This document shows, in pieces, positions 1 through 7,213 of a stretch of 28,251 nt of DNA (positions within the stretch are counted from its first letter, which is position 1; the number at the start of each line of letters is the position of its first letter). The position numbers were made by a program, and so were the translations under genes. The notes under the pieces were generated by a model that worked only from the letters and a program-made list of their open reading frames with translations, had not been told where the DNA came from and made no database searches. The DNA is from JBHJGU01 sp050331475 (GTDB lineage: Bacteria > Pseudomonadota > Alphaproteobacteria > Caulobacterales > Maricaulaceae), in assembly GCA_050331475.1 (NCBI GenBank), contig JBHJGU010000139.1, positions 1-28,251 on the forward strand, in the 5' to 3' direction.

Positions 1-27
1 AAAAAACGGATCGATCGTTTTTCAAAC

Positions 28-105
28 CTGGACACGCTTTCCCCCTGTTCTGTCCAGTGCTGTCGTTAAGGACCGTAGCGCGGCCTTCCCCCTGATGGCC
101 GCGCT
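28..105. repeat. Two inverted repeats with C-rich loops
   Basis: Two perfect inverted repeats lie in this gene-free edge. The first has 7-bp arms at 28-34 and 51-57 around a 16-base loop containing CTTTCCCCC. The second has 9-bp arms at 77-85 and 97-105 around an 11-base loop containing TTCCCCC. Neither is followed by a T tract on either strand. The second lies just past the stop of the minus-strand TonB-domain gene, so it may end that transcript. Read on the plus strand, both would be hairpins with unpaired C-rich loops. An A/T inverted repeat also sits at 2-22. The strand is not decided. Confidence 0.4.
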
Positions 106-112
106 GCACGAA

Positions 113-436
113 TTACAGATTGAAGGCGATTTCCGCGCGCACCCAGGACGGAGCGCCGGGATATTCGTAGCGCCATCTTTCGACGGCTTTCACAGCGGCG
201 CTGTCGAACACGCCCGGCGGGGTGGCTTCGACGACTTGGGCGTCAGCAACCGTACCGTCGGCTTGGACCGTGTATTCCACGACGACCTTGCCCTCGACAC
301 CCCGACGCTCCGCGCCGCGGGGGTAATCCGGCGCCACTTGTTTGACCAATTTGATCGACTGGGCGTGCGCCGCGCCTGCGCCGAGCATCGCCGCGCCGGC
401 TAATGCGGCCGCCATCACCGATTTAAACTTCACCAT
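113..436 (-). CDS. Exported TonB C-terminal-domain protein
   Basis: The protein is 107 residues. A signal peptide of about 25 residues (MVKFKSVM start, AHAQ at the cleavage region) is followed directly by one TonB C-terminal domain, with the family signatures APDYPRGA, EGKVVVEYTVQADG and AVKAVERWRY. Full TonB proteins have an N-terminal membrane anchor and a long proline-rich linker, and both are absent here. It is therefore probably a soluble periplasmic protein, not a classical energy transducer. The ATG at 436 is chosen because it begins the signal peptide and has AAGGGTG upstream; an open frame continues 21 codons further upstream without signal-peptide character. It is read alone. The role is inferred only from the domain. 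Confidence 0.85.
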   Translation of the reverse strand: MVKFKSVMAAALAGAAMLGAGAAHAQSIKLVKQVAPDYPRGAERRGVEGKVVVEYTVQADGTVADAQVVEATPPGVFDSAAVKAVERWRYEYPGAPSWVRAEIAFNL

Positions 437-599
437 AGCTGTCACCCTTGAATTCGCGCCTCTTCGGGACGCGTCGCTTCGGTTTTGCGCGTCACACAAC
501 GCACCGAGGGCACGTCATGCGTGTCTGCGCAGCGTTAATGCCGGGTGGGGGGTTTCCGTCAGCTTAATGTCAAAACGTTTTTATCAGCGCGTGTGAGCA

Positions 600-617
600 G
601 CGAACTCAACAGTTCGC
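600..617 (-). terminator. Hairpin after the flavoenzyme gene
   Basis: A perfect 7-bp stem (600-606 with 611-617) and a 4-base loop lie 10 bases past the stop codon of the minus-strand flavoenzyme gene. No T run follows on the minus strand. It may act as a weak terminator or an RNA-end stabiliser. Confidence 0.3.
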
Positions 618-627
618 GGCGTCGTTA

Positions 628-1716
628 TCAGAGGCGGTCGAGCACATCGTCCGCCAACGCCAAACAACTGGTCAGCCCGGGGCTTTCGATCCCGTAAAGG
701 CAAACCAACCCGATAACGCCATGAACTTCCGGGCCGTCAATTCGGAAGTCTGGGTTCGCCGCATCAAGCTTTGGACGCAAACCGACGCTGTCAAACCAAA
801 CCCGGCGTTGACGCACGCCGGGCCAAAAAGCGGCCACCGGTTCGACAAACGCCGCGGGGTCAAAGCCGCCCGGATCATAGTCAAAGCCGTCCACCCAGCG
901 AACGTCCGGCCCTAACCGTAACCCTCCGCTTAGGTCAAAGGTGACGTGCACGCCCAATCCACCCGCCTCGGGAATGGGATAGATCAAGCGTTCGAAGGGG
1001 CTTTGGCCTGAAACCGCAGCGTAGCGGCCTTGGACGAACCGATGGACCGGCGCGTCCACGCCGAACGATCGCGCGACCCGGTCCGACCGCGCACCGGCAG
1101 CGTTTATGACATGTCGAGCGCGGACCCGATAGTCGGACACGCCGCCGACCCGGACCTCTAGCCCACCGGCGCGTGGCGCGCCGTCGATCACCGTCGCTTG
1201 GCGGGCCAAATGTCCGCCGGCCGCCTCCAAGTCCGTAATCAACGCCGATACAAGACCTTGGGAGTCCAGAACGCCTGTCTGTGGCGAATGAAGCGCCGCC
1301 CAAACTTCGGCGCCAAGAGCGGGTTCAAGCGCGCGCGCCGACGCCCCGTCCAGCCACGCCAAATCCTCCACCCCATTTGCCTGCGCCCGGTCAAAGAGCG
1401 TGCGCAGCGCGTCGGTTTGCGCGGCGTCGCACGCGACCACCAACTTGCCGCACTGTCGATGCGCAATCCCGCGGTCGGCAAGGTAAGCGTAGAGCCGCCG
1501 CCGCCCCGCCACTGAAGCCCGCGCCTTCAGCGATCCAGTCGGGTAATAGAGCCCAGCGTGGATGACCTGGGAATTGCGTGAACTGGCGTGCTGGGCGGGC
1601 CGCGCCTCCGCTTCAAGCACCACCGTAGCGCACCCCTGGGCGGCCGCCGCCGCGCCGATCGCCAATCCGACAACGCCGCCGCCAATGACCGCGACCTCAA
1701 TCTCGACGGTGTCCAA
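628..1716 (-). CDS. FAD-dependent oxidoreductase, L-2-hydroxyglutarate oxidase-like
   Basis: The protein is 362 residues. The N-terminus has the dinucleotide-binding Rossmann motif GGGVVGLAIG. It is followed by SSRNSQVIHAGLYYPTGSLK, which closely resembles the N-terminal signature of L-2-hydroxyglutarate oxidases (LhgO/L2HGDH) in the DAO superfamily. The family oxidises 2-hydroxy acids and passes electrons to the quinone pool or oxygen; the exact substrate here is not shown by sequence. It is somewhat shorter than E. coli LhgO. The start is taken as TTG at 1716 because GGAGG lies 5 bases upstream. A GTG at 1746 is also in frame but directly follows a stop codon and has no ribosome site. It is divergent from an Lrp/AsnC regulator, which may control it. 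Confidence 0.85.
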   Translation of the reverse strand: MDTVEIEVAVIGGGVVGLAIGAAAAAQGCATVVLEAEARPAQHASSRNSQVIHAGLYYPTGSLKARASVAGRRRLYAYLADRGIAHRQCGKLVVACDAAQTDALRTLFDRAQANGVEDLAWLDGASARALEPALGAEVWAALHSPQTGVLDSQGLVSALITDLEAAGGHLARQATVIDGAPRAGGLEVRVGGVSDYRVRARHVINAAGARSDRVARSFGVDAPVHRFVQGRYAAVSGQSPFERLIYPIPEAGGLGVHVTFDLSGGLRLGPDVRWVDGFDYDPGGFDPAAFVEPVAAFWPGVRQRRVWFDSVGLRPKLDAANPDFRIDGPEVHGVIGLVCLYGIESPGLTSCLALADDVLDRL

Positions 1717-1856
1717 CCCCGCCTCCCGCCGGTGTGGGCCCTGCACTTAAAGCGGCATAACCCGGTTGCCGATCTCGCAAAAACGTTGCTTTAGACGCGG
1801 CTATCGCCATGTTAATGCGCAAAAGAATGCGAGTCGCGCCCTTTGGAGGAAAAATC
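1717..1856. promoter_or_regulatory. Divergent promoter region, flavoenzyme / Lrp regulator
   Basis: This 140-base spacer must hold the promoters of both divergent genes. Two direct copies of AATGCG (1814-1819 and 1826-1831) lie about one helical turn apart just upstream of the regulator. Lrp/AsnC proteins often bind their own divergent promoter, so autoregulation is plausible. I see no convincing -35/-10 pair. Confidence 0.35.
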
Positions 1857-2345
1857 GTGTCTGCAGAGTTGGACGCCGTCGATACGCGTATTTTAGATCT
1901 CATCCAACAAGACGCGAGCCTGTCGGTGGCCGATATCGCGGAGAAGGTGGGCTTGTCCTCCTCGCCCTGCTGGCGCCGGATCAAGCGTCTGGAGGAGCAG
2001 GGCGTCGTCACAAAGCGGGTGACGCTGCTCGATCGCGAATTGCTGGGGCTGGATTTTGAAGTCATCGCCTCGATCAAACTGGCTTTGCCCAACCGCGCCT
2101 CGCTGGACGCGTTTGAGGCCGCGATCATGGAAATGCCCGAAGTCGTTGACTGCACGACGGTCACCGGATCGGTGGATTACATGCTGAGGATCATTACCAG
2201 CGATATGCACGCTTATGATGACTTTATGCGAGATAAGTTACTGTCGTTAGGTTTGATATCGGATATGCAGTCACGGATTGTCGTGCGCACGGTTAAGACC
2301 ACGACCGCTTTGCCTTTATCTTTGGCGCACGCAACGAGCGCCTGA
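1857..2345 (+). CDS. Lrp/AsnC family transcriptional regulator
   Basis: The protein is 162 residues, normal for the family. An N-terminal winged helix-turn-helix (about residues 5-60, ADIAEKVGLSSSPCWRRIKR as recognition region) is joined to a C-terminal RAM/AsnC effector domain (about 70-145, with TVTGSVDYMLRI). The C-terminal strand TVKTTTALPL is typical of Lrp-like proteins. These proteins bind DNA as dimers or higher oligomers and respond to amino acids or related acids. The GTG at 1857 is chosen because GGAGG lies 7 bases upstream; an open frame from 1809 adds 16 residues unlike the family. The divergent flavoenzyme is the obvious candidate target. The effector is unknown. Confidence 0.93.
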   Translation: MSAELDAVDTRILDLIQQDASLSVADIAEKVGLSSSPCWRRIKRLEEQGVVTKRVTLLDRELLGLDFEVIASIKLALPNRASLDAFEAAIMEMPEVVDCTTVTGSVDYMLRIITSDMHAYDDFMRDKLLSLGLISDMQSRIVVRTVKTTTALPLSLAHATSA

Positions 2346-2367
2346 CCGTCGTCTCTAACCGTCAGGC
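2340..2367 (+). terminator. Hairpin at the end of the Lrp gene
   Basis: Perfect 7-bp arms (2340-2346 and 2361-2367) flank a 14-base loop and include the stop codon of the regulator. No T tract follows. It may be a weak terminator or a 3' end stabiliser. Confidence 0.3.
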
Positions 2368-2454
2368 AAATACACGACCACCTCGCAGGTATTAAGCTCT
2401 TGCGTTCTGGCGTTAGGAAGAAATTAACCTCTGACCGCCACAGTCTTCACGAGA

Positions 2455-2482
2455 TTGTTGGCGAGATCACAAACGCGTTAGA
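2455..2482 (+). promoter_or_regulatory. Weak candidate promoter for the hairpin RNA
   Basis: TTGTTG (2455-2460) is followed 16 bases later by GTTAGA (2477-2482), loosely like the alphaproteobacterial housekeeping pattern TTGAC...GCTANA. A start near 2489 would give an RNA of about 170 bases ending at the terminator near 2658. The match is weak. Confidence 0.25.
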
Positions 2483-2539
2483 GTCCGTCGGAGATCGGCT
2501 CCCAAGCGCGTGTCACGTTTCGAACCAACCCTGAAGCAT

Positions 2540-2660
2540 GCGGCCCGCTTCCCCCGGCCCGGCCGCTTGCCTACCGGAGGCGACCCAACCTCCGGACCGC
2601 GTCTTCCCCGGACGTGGATGAGCGGGCGGCCGCTTCCCCTCGGCCGCCCGCTTCCTTTTT
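2540..2660 (+). ncRNA. Candidate small RNA or attenuator leader with four hairpins
   Basis: This lies in the 437-base gene-free stretch between the Lrp gene and the MFS gene. Four hairpins follow each other. H0 pairs 2540-2545 with 2561-2566. H1 pairs 2574-2580 with 2589-2595 (CCGGAGG/CCTCCGG). H2 pairs 2597-2603 with 2611-2617 with one G-U. H3 pairs 2621-2632 with 2641-2652. CTTCCCC occurs at 2548, 2603 and 2633, in or bordering the loops of H0, H2 and H3. H3 is a strong 12-bp GC-rich stem followed by a T-rich tail, so transcription probably ends there. It could be a free sRNA with C-rich loops that bind Shine-Dalgarno regions, or a leader controlling the MFS gene 120 bases downstream. It matches no RNA family I recognise. 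Confidence 0.5.
2621..2660 (+). terminator. Strong intrinsic terminator
   Basis: A perfect 12-bp GC-rich stem (2621-2632 with 2641-2652) has an 8-base loop and is followed within two bases by a T run (2656-2660). It is the clearest intrinsic terminator in the window. It lies upstream of, and in the same direction as, the MFS gene. Confidence 0.75.
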
Positions 2661-2782
2661 CCACCCCCGCGCGGCGTGCGCCCTCACCGCCTGCGGCGTG
2701 ATCGCGCGGGCGGCTCCGGCTCGACCTTTGCCCCGCCCCATGGCTCTATCCCCCTCCCGCGAGCAGGAGGCGCATCACCGCC

Positions 2783-4015
2783 ATGACCCCCAAACCCAAT
2801 CGCGCCGCGCTACCGCTTGTCATGGCCATCGTCATGATGGATGCGGTCGGCGTGGGCATCGTGCTGCCCGTCCTGCCGGACCTTTATGTCGACCTGACGG
2901 GGCGGCCCTTGAGCGACGCCGCGCTTTTGGGCGGGGCGTTGGTGTTTCTGTTCGCCCTTTTGCAATTCGTCTTCTCCCCAGTGATCGGCAATTTGAGCGA
3001 CCGGTTTGGGCGGCGGCCGATCCTGTTATTGTCCATGGCTAGTTTCGGGGTGAATTATTGGGTCATGGCGCTCGCGCCGAGCGTGTTCTGGCTGTTTGTC
3101 GGCCGCATCGCGACAGGCGTTTTCGCAGCCACCTATTCCGCCTCCAGCGCTTACATCGCGGACATCACGCCGCCGGAAAAAAGGGCGGCGAATTTCGGCT
3201 TAATCGGCGCAGGCTTTGGGATCGGCTTTATCCTGGGTCCGGTCATTGGCGGTTTGTTGGGCGAGCTGAGCCCGCGCACGCCGTTTTTTGTCGCGGGCGG
3301 TTTGGCGTTGCTCACCGCGGCGATCGGGCTTTTTGTGCTGCCCGAGACCTTACCGGTCGAGCGGCGTCGACCGTTTAGCCTGGCGCGCGCGAACCCCTTG
3401 GGCGCCTTTCGCGCCATGAGCGCGCTGCCCACCGTGCTGGGTCTGGCTTTTGTTTACGGCTTCATCCAATTCGCCAACCAGACGTATCCGGCGACCTGGG
3501 CGTTTTACGGCAAGGCGTTGTTTGACTGGACGCCCGCGCAATTAGGCCTCTCCTTATTCATGGTGGGCCTGGCCACCGCGGTCGTTCAAGGCGGATTGAC
3601 CCGGGTTTTGATCCCCCGCTGGGGCGAAGTGCGATGCGCAGTGATCGGGCTCAGCGGGGCGACGCTGGCCATGTTTGGCTTTGGCTTGGCCCAGTCGGTC
3701 TGGGTGGTTTATCTCTGCATTGGGCTCAGCGCGCTTAACGGTTTGGCGACGCCCGCGATCCAGAGCCTGATGTCCGCCCGGGTCGGCGCGGACGCCCAGG
3801 GCGAATTGCAGGGCGCGCTCGCCTCGCTTCAAGGTCTGGCTCTGATCATCACCCCGCCCCCGGCGACGGCGCTGTTTTACGTTTTCACCCGTGAGGGCGC
3901 ACCAATCTTTCTGCCCGGGGCGCAATACTTGGTCGGCGGCGTGCTCATGGCAATCGCCTTGGGATTGTTCTTGAACGCATGCGTTAAACCCAAAGCTCAA
4001 GCGCCAGCGGAGTGA
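2783..4015 (+). CDS. MFS efflux transporter, TetA-like (TCR/Tet family)
   Basis: The 410-residue protein has the hydrophobic pattern of twelve membrane helices. Helix 1 carries MMDAVGVGIVLPVLPDL, matching the Asp-containing helix 1 of TetA proton antiporters. MFS motif A follows at about 69-81 (GNLSDRFGRRPIL), and motif C-like GAGFGIGFILGPVIGG lies in helix 5. The family exports tetracyclines or other small molecules from the inner membrane in exchange for protons. Chromosomal relatives are often not tetracycline-specific, and no tetR-type gene is adjacent. AGGAGG lies 12 bases before the ATG, a slightly long spacing. A terminator-bearing structured leader lies 120 bases upstream and may regulate it. 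The substrate is unknown. Confidence 0.9.
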   Translation: MTPKPNRAALPLVMAIVMMDAVGVGIVLPVLPDLYVDLTGRPLSDAALLGGALVFLFALLQFVFSPVIGNLSDRFGRRPILLLSMASFGVNYWVMALAPSVFWLFVGRIATGVFAATYSASSAYIADITPPEKRAANFGLIGAGFGIGFILGPVIGGLLGELSPRTPFFVAGGLALLTAAIGLFVLPETLPVERRRPFSLARANPLGAFRAMSALPTVLGLAFVYGFIQFANQTYPATWAFYGKALFDWTPAQLGLSLFMVGLATAVVQGGLTRVLIPRWGEVRCAVIGLSGATLAMFGFGLAQSVWVVYLCIGLSALNGLATPAIQSLMSARVGADAQGELQGALASLQGLALIITPPPATALFYVFTREGAPIFLPGAQYLVGGVLMAIALGLFLNACVKPKAQAPAE

Positions 4016-4035
4016 GCGTCCACGCCTGCGCCGCC

Positions 4036-4875
4036 CTAGGGTCGGTTTGCGGTCAGTCGGACGCCTTTGCTCGGGCACTCCACGACGCCGTCGGATGTTG
4101 AAAAGCGTATCGGAACCGCCTGTTCCTCCGGCGTGGCGCCGCCCTGAGTTACGTGGAAATGCAGATGCGGGCCGGAGGACCAGCCGGTGTTCCCGGACCG
4201 GCCGATCCGATCGCCCGCTCTCACGGTCTCGCCCAACGCGACGAAAACGCCATTGGGCTTTAGATGGAGATAGTGCCCCAGTGATCCGTCGGCGTGCTCG
4301 ACGATGACCCGGTTGGCGCGAAACCGGAAGCGGTCTTCCTTGCCGCCACCGCGATAACCCTCTTGCACATAGACCACCCGTCCGGCACGCGCCGCGGTGA
4401 CGATCGTGCCCCGCCGCATCGGAAAATCCACCGCAAACCGGCTGGCGCCCTGGTGGCCTCCACCGCCATGACATCTTTTGCTGACCCGATAGGTTTTGCC
4501 CGGCCGAAACGGTAAGCGATAGACGTGCTCGACGTCATGACGCGCGGACATGCCCCCGAAGAGCAGTGTTACGGTTTGCCGTTGTTCGGGCGTCGAAGCG
4601 TCGCCTCGGGGCCGCAACAACAACGATTTGCGCTCTCCTGGCGCAACCAAAACCGGGGGTCTCACAGAGGTCGTGGCCGCGTCCTCGGCATCGGAAGGGC
4701 GTATAACGACGCCGAACGGCAAGAGCGCATTATGGTTCGTTACCACATACTCGATCGCGCTTTCGGAACGATCGACTTCTAAACAGACGCCGAAAAGGCA
4801 ATCGGGTTGCTTCGGCGCGTCATCAGCGGAGGCGGGGCCGAGAAAGGCGAACACGGCCAGGCTGATAACGCGCAT
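4036..4875 (-). CDS. Periplasmic M23 family metallopeptidase
   Basis: The protein is 279 residues. A signal peptide (residues 1-17, cut after PASA) leads to a beta-rich N-terminal part and a C-terminal LytM/M23 domain (about 130-260). The expected zinc and catalytic residues are visible: H141 and D150 (HxxxxxxxxD), H201 (GHYLHL), and H237/H239 in GPHLHFH. M23 enzymes cut peptide cross-links in peptidoglycan. The complete set suggests it is active, not a degenerate LytM factor. It is the last gene of the lipoprotein-argS unit; argS ends 11 bases upstream. ATG at 4875 is preferred, with a TTG two codons earlier as an alternative. No clear ribosome site is seen, so translation may be coupled to argS. 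Confidence 0.88.
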   Translation of the reverse strand: MRVISLAVFAFLGPASADDAPKQPDCLFGVCLEVDRSESAIEYVVTNHNALLPFGVVIRPSDAEDAATTSVRPPVLVAPGERKSLLLRPRGDASTPEQRQTVTLLFGGMSARHDVEHVYRLPFRPGKTYRVSKRCHGGGGHQGASRFAVDFPMRRGTIVTAARAGRVVYVQEGYRGGGKEDRFRFRANRVIVEHADGSLGHYLHLKPNGVFVALGETVRAGDRIGRSGNTGWSSGPHLHFHVTQGGATPEEQAVPIRFSTSDGVVECPSKGVRLTANRP

Positions 4876-4886
4876 CCGCAAGCGCT

Positions 4887-6650
4887 TTACATCCGCTCCG
4901 GCGCTTCGAGGCCAAGTATATCCAGCGTCCGTTCAAGCTGGCGCAACGCCAGCGCCGCGAGCGCGAGACGGGAGCCCTTAGCCGCGTCGGTTTCCGCGCC
5001 CAAGATCGGGCAATTGGCGTAAAAGCTCGAAAACGCCGTCGCCAGGCCATAGGCGTGATCGCAAAGAATATGCGGGGCTTTCTTATCGTAAGCCTGGGCT
5101 AAGGCGCGCTCAAAGCCGTCTAAGGCCAAGACCAGGCCGCGTTCAGCCTCCGCGCGCACGGCAATCGGTCCAGGCTCGACCCCCGCCTCGGCGGCCTTGC
5201 GCAGCACGGACTTCACCCGCACCGCCGCATAGAGCAAATAAGGCCCGGTCTTGCCCTCAAAGGCGGTGAACCGGTCCAAATCGAACACGTAGTTGGTGGT
5301 GCGTTGGTTTTGCAGATCGGCGAACTTGATCGCCGCCAAGCCGACCTGGCGCGCCACCGCGGCCAAGCCGTCATCGCCCAAGTCTTGGCCCAAACCGGCC
5401 TCGGCCAAGCGCGACCGCGCGGCGTCCTCCGCCATGGCCAGCAAATCCGCCAAGCGCATCACCCCGCCCTCGCGGGTCTTAAACGGCTTGCCATCGGGCC
5501 CGTTGACGGTGCCAAAGCCGACATGCTCAAACCGGGCGCGCTCGCCATAGCCGGCTTTCTCTGCGGCGCGAAACACCTGCTCGAAATGCTCGCGCTGGCG
5601 TTGGTCGACCACGTAAAGCGACAGGTCCGGATCGAGCGCCTGTTTGCGATCGAGGATCGTCGCTAAGTCGGTGGTTCCGTAAAGCGCCGCGCCCTCGGAG
5701 CTGACCAAAATCATCGGCGCGAGCTCTTTTTTGTCGGTCGGCTCGGCGACGCGAATAATCCAAGCGCCCTCACTGAGTTCCGCCACCCCGCGCGCCTTAA
5801 GGTCCGCGACCATATCCGGGATCAGCGACTCGGCGTCCGCCTCCCCCTTCCAGAGGACGAAAAACACCCCCATGCGGGCGAAATCCCGCTTGAGGCCCGC
5901 TTTGGACACCGCAATGAAATGGGCCAGCAAAGCGCGATAGCCCGCGTGGCCGGCTTGCAGTTTCGCCGTGGCCTTGCGCGAGCGATCCATACGCGCCGGG
6001 TCCGCTTTAGCTTTGGCGCTGGCTTGTGGGTAGAGCCGGGCAAGATCATCGAGGTCCACCGGGCTTTCGGCGGGGAACGGCTCCGCCGCGTCGGTCGCGA
6101 AATAGGGCAGTTCGGGGCGTTCGTCCTCAAGCTCGGTGATCAAATGGCCCATTTGCAGGCCCCAATCGCCAAGGTGAACGTCGCTGGTCACGGTGTCGCC
6201 GCGGAACCGATAAAGCCGCTGCAGACAATCTCCGATCACAGAAGACCGCACATGACCCACATGCATGGGCTTGGCCACATTCGGTCCGCCGAAATCGATC
6301 AGAATTCGGCGCGGTGCGTCAAGCTGGGCCGCCCCCGCCCGCGGGTCCGCCGCCAATGCGGCTGCACGGGCGTCATAAACCGCGTCCGTGGGGGTCAGGT
6401 TTAAAAACCCGGGCCCGGCGATCTCCACCATTGCGATGTCCGGGTCACCGGCGAGACGATCGGCGAGGGTTTGGGCGATCTCGCGCGGATTTTTTTTGAG
6501 CGCCTTCGCCGCCGCCATGGCCCCATTGCACTGAAACGGCGCCAGATCGGGCCGTGCGGAGCGCTCCACCCGGCCGAGCGCCGGCTCCAGGCCAAGCGCA
6601 TCGAAGGCGGGACCAAGCTTTGCGCTGAGCGCTTGGGTCAGCGTCGTCAT
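4887..6650 (-). CDS. argS: Arginyl-tRNA synthetase
   Basis: The protein is 587 residues, the usual length. It charges tRNA-Arg with arginine in the cytoplasm. The N-terminal Add1-like region (about 1-100) precedes the class I catalytic core with GGPNVAKPMHVGHVRSS, where HVGH at 130-133 is the HIGH motif. KPFKTREGG stands at the KMSKS position, a replacement normal for many bacterial ArgRS enzymes. The C-terminal helical anticodon-binding (DALR) domain ends with LDILGLEAPERM. Its ATG overlaps the stop of the upstream lipoprotein gene by 4 bases (ATGA), indicating translational coupling, and an M23 peptidase gene follows. Confidence 0.98.
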   Translation of the reverse strand: MTTLTQALSAKLGPAFDALGLEPALGRVERSARPDLAPFQCNGAMAAAKALKKNPREIAQTLADRLAGDPDIAMVEIAGPGFLNLTPTDAVYDARAAALAADPRAGAAQLDAPRRILIDFGGPNVAKPMHVGHVRSSVIGDCLQRLYRFRGDTVTSDVHLGDWGLQMGHLITELEDERPELPYFATDAAEPFPAESPVDLDDLARLYPQASAKAKADPARMDRSRKATAKLQAGHAGYRALLAHFIAVSKAGLKRDFARMGVFFVLWKGEADAESLIPDMVADLKARGVAELSEGAWIIRVAEPTDKKELAPMILVSSEGAALYGTTDLATILDRKQALDPDLSLYVVDQRQREHFEQVFRAAEKAGYGERARFEHVGFGTVNGPDGKPFKTREGGVMRLADLLAMAEDAARSRLAEAGLGQDLGDDGLAAVARQVGLAAIKFADLQNQRTTNYVFDLDRFTAFEGKTGPYLLYAAVRVKSVLRKAAEAGVEPGPIAVRAEAERGLVLALDGFERALAQAYDKKAPHILCDHAYGLATAFSSFYANCPILGAETDAAKGSRLALAALALRQLERTLDILGLEAPERM

Positions 6651-7213
6651 GGGTCCACAGTAGCCGCGTCGATGCGGAACCGCCGACCGGACCGGTTGAA
6701 CTCAAGCTGCTCGTCGGTGAGTTCGAAGCCCACGAGGATTTCAAAATTGTTGCCGCTGGTGCGGTCATTAATCCGCGGGATAATAATCTCGTCGAAAACT
6801 TCCGTCACCTGGACAATCTGCTCGTCTTTTGGGAACACGACATTGAGCGGATAAACTTCCTTTTTGATGATCGCAACATTCCGCCTCGTGACAGTGACAA
6901 AATAATTGTACTGATGAGTGTTTTCATCCAAGGCCGCCGGGCCGCGACCAAATGAAAACGTGATCGCCAAGTCCGCATTGATCGGTTTGTCCGCAAAGTA
7001 TCGGCACCGCGATTGGACGTCTTCAATCTCGCCGGTGAAGCCGACAAATCGAAACAGCGTGTCCTCACCTTCAAAATTCACCACCCGGCCGGCGTCGCTC
7101 AGGATGGAGGCGGCCGGACACGGGCCGGGGTTGGGCAGCTCCTCGCCGCTTTCGAATAAGGCGCAGCTACTCGCGCCCAATCCCGCCAACGCCATCAACC
7201 CGCGTTTGAACAT
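6647..7213 (-). CDS. Conserved hypothetical lipoprotein
   Basis: The protein is 188 residues. A short hydrophobic leader (MFKRGLMALAGLGASSC) ends in a Cys that could be lipidated; the lipobox (ASS-C) is not perfect. The mature part includes CPAASILSDAGRVVNF, a Cys in SRCRYF, RGPAALDENTHQYNYFVTVTRR and FEILVGFELTDEQLEFNRS. It resembles a family of alphaproteobacterial lipoproteins of unknown function; I do not know the role. ATG at 7213 is chosen because it begins the leader, and an upstream ATG at 7237 is possible. Its stop overlaps argS by 4 bases, so the two are co-translated. It is probably anchored to a membrane facing the periplasm. Confidence 0.75.
   Translation of the reverse strand: MFKRGLMALAGLGASSCALFESGEELPNPGPCPAASILSDAGRVVNFEGEDTLFRFVGFTGEIEDVQSRCRYFADKPINADLAITFSFGRGPAALDENTHQYNYFVTVTRRNVAIIKKEVYPLNVVFPKDEQIVQVTEVFDEIIIPRINDRTSGNNFEILVGFELTDEQLEFNRSGRRFRIDAATVDP

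Noticed and set aside
1..22. The A/T inverted repeat at the left edge as a terminator.
   Set aside because: Its stem is mostly A-T with a 7-base loop, too weak for a convincing intrinsic terminator, and no upstream gene is visible.
2510..2701. A 63-codon Pro/Arg-rich frame running through the four-hairpin element.
   Set aside because: Its repeats (RFPRP, RLPR, RPLP) are just the translation of the CTTCCCC hairpin repeats. It has no ribosome site and crosses a strong terminator. A stalling leader peptide is not excluded, but RNA structure explains the sequence better.
3554..4474. A 306-codon minus-strand open frame across the MFS/M23 junction.
   Set aside because: It runs antisense to the end of the MFS gene and in another frame of the M23 gene, both of which are clear. 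The product is Arg/Gly-rich, as expected of a shadow frame.
4887..6650. Apparent loss of the KMSKS motif in ArgRS.
   Set aside because: KPFKTREGG at this position is normal for many functional bacterial arginyl-tRNA synthetases.
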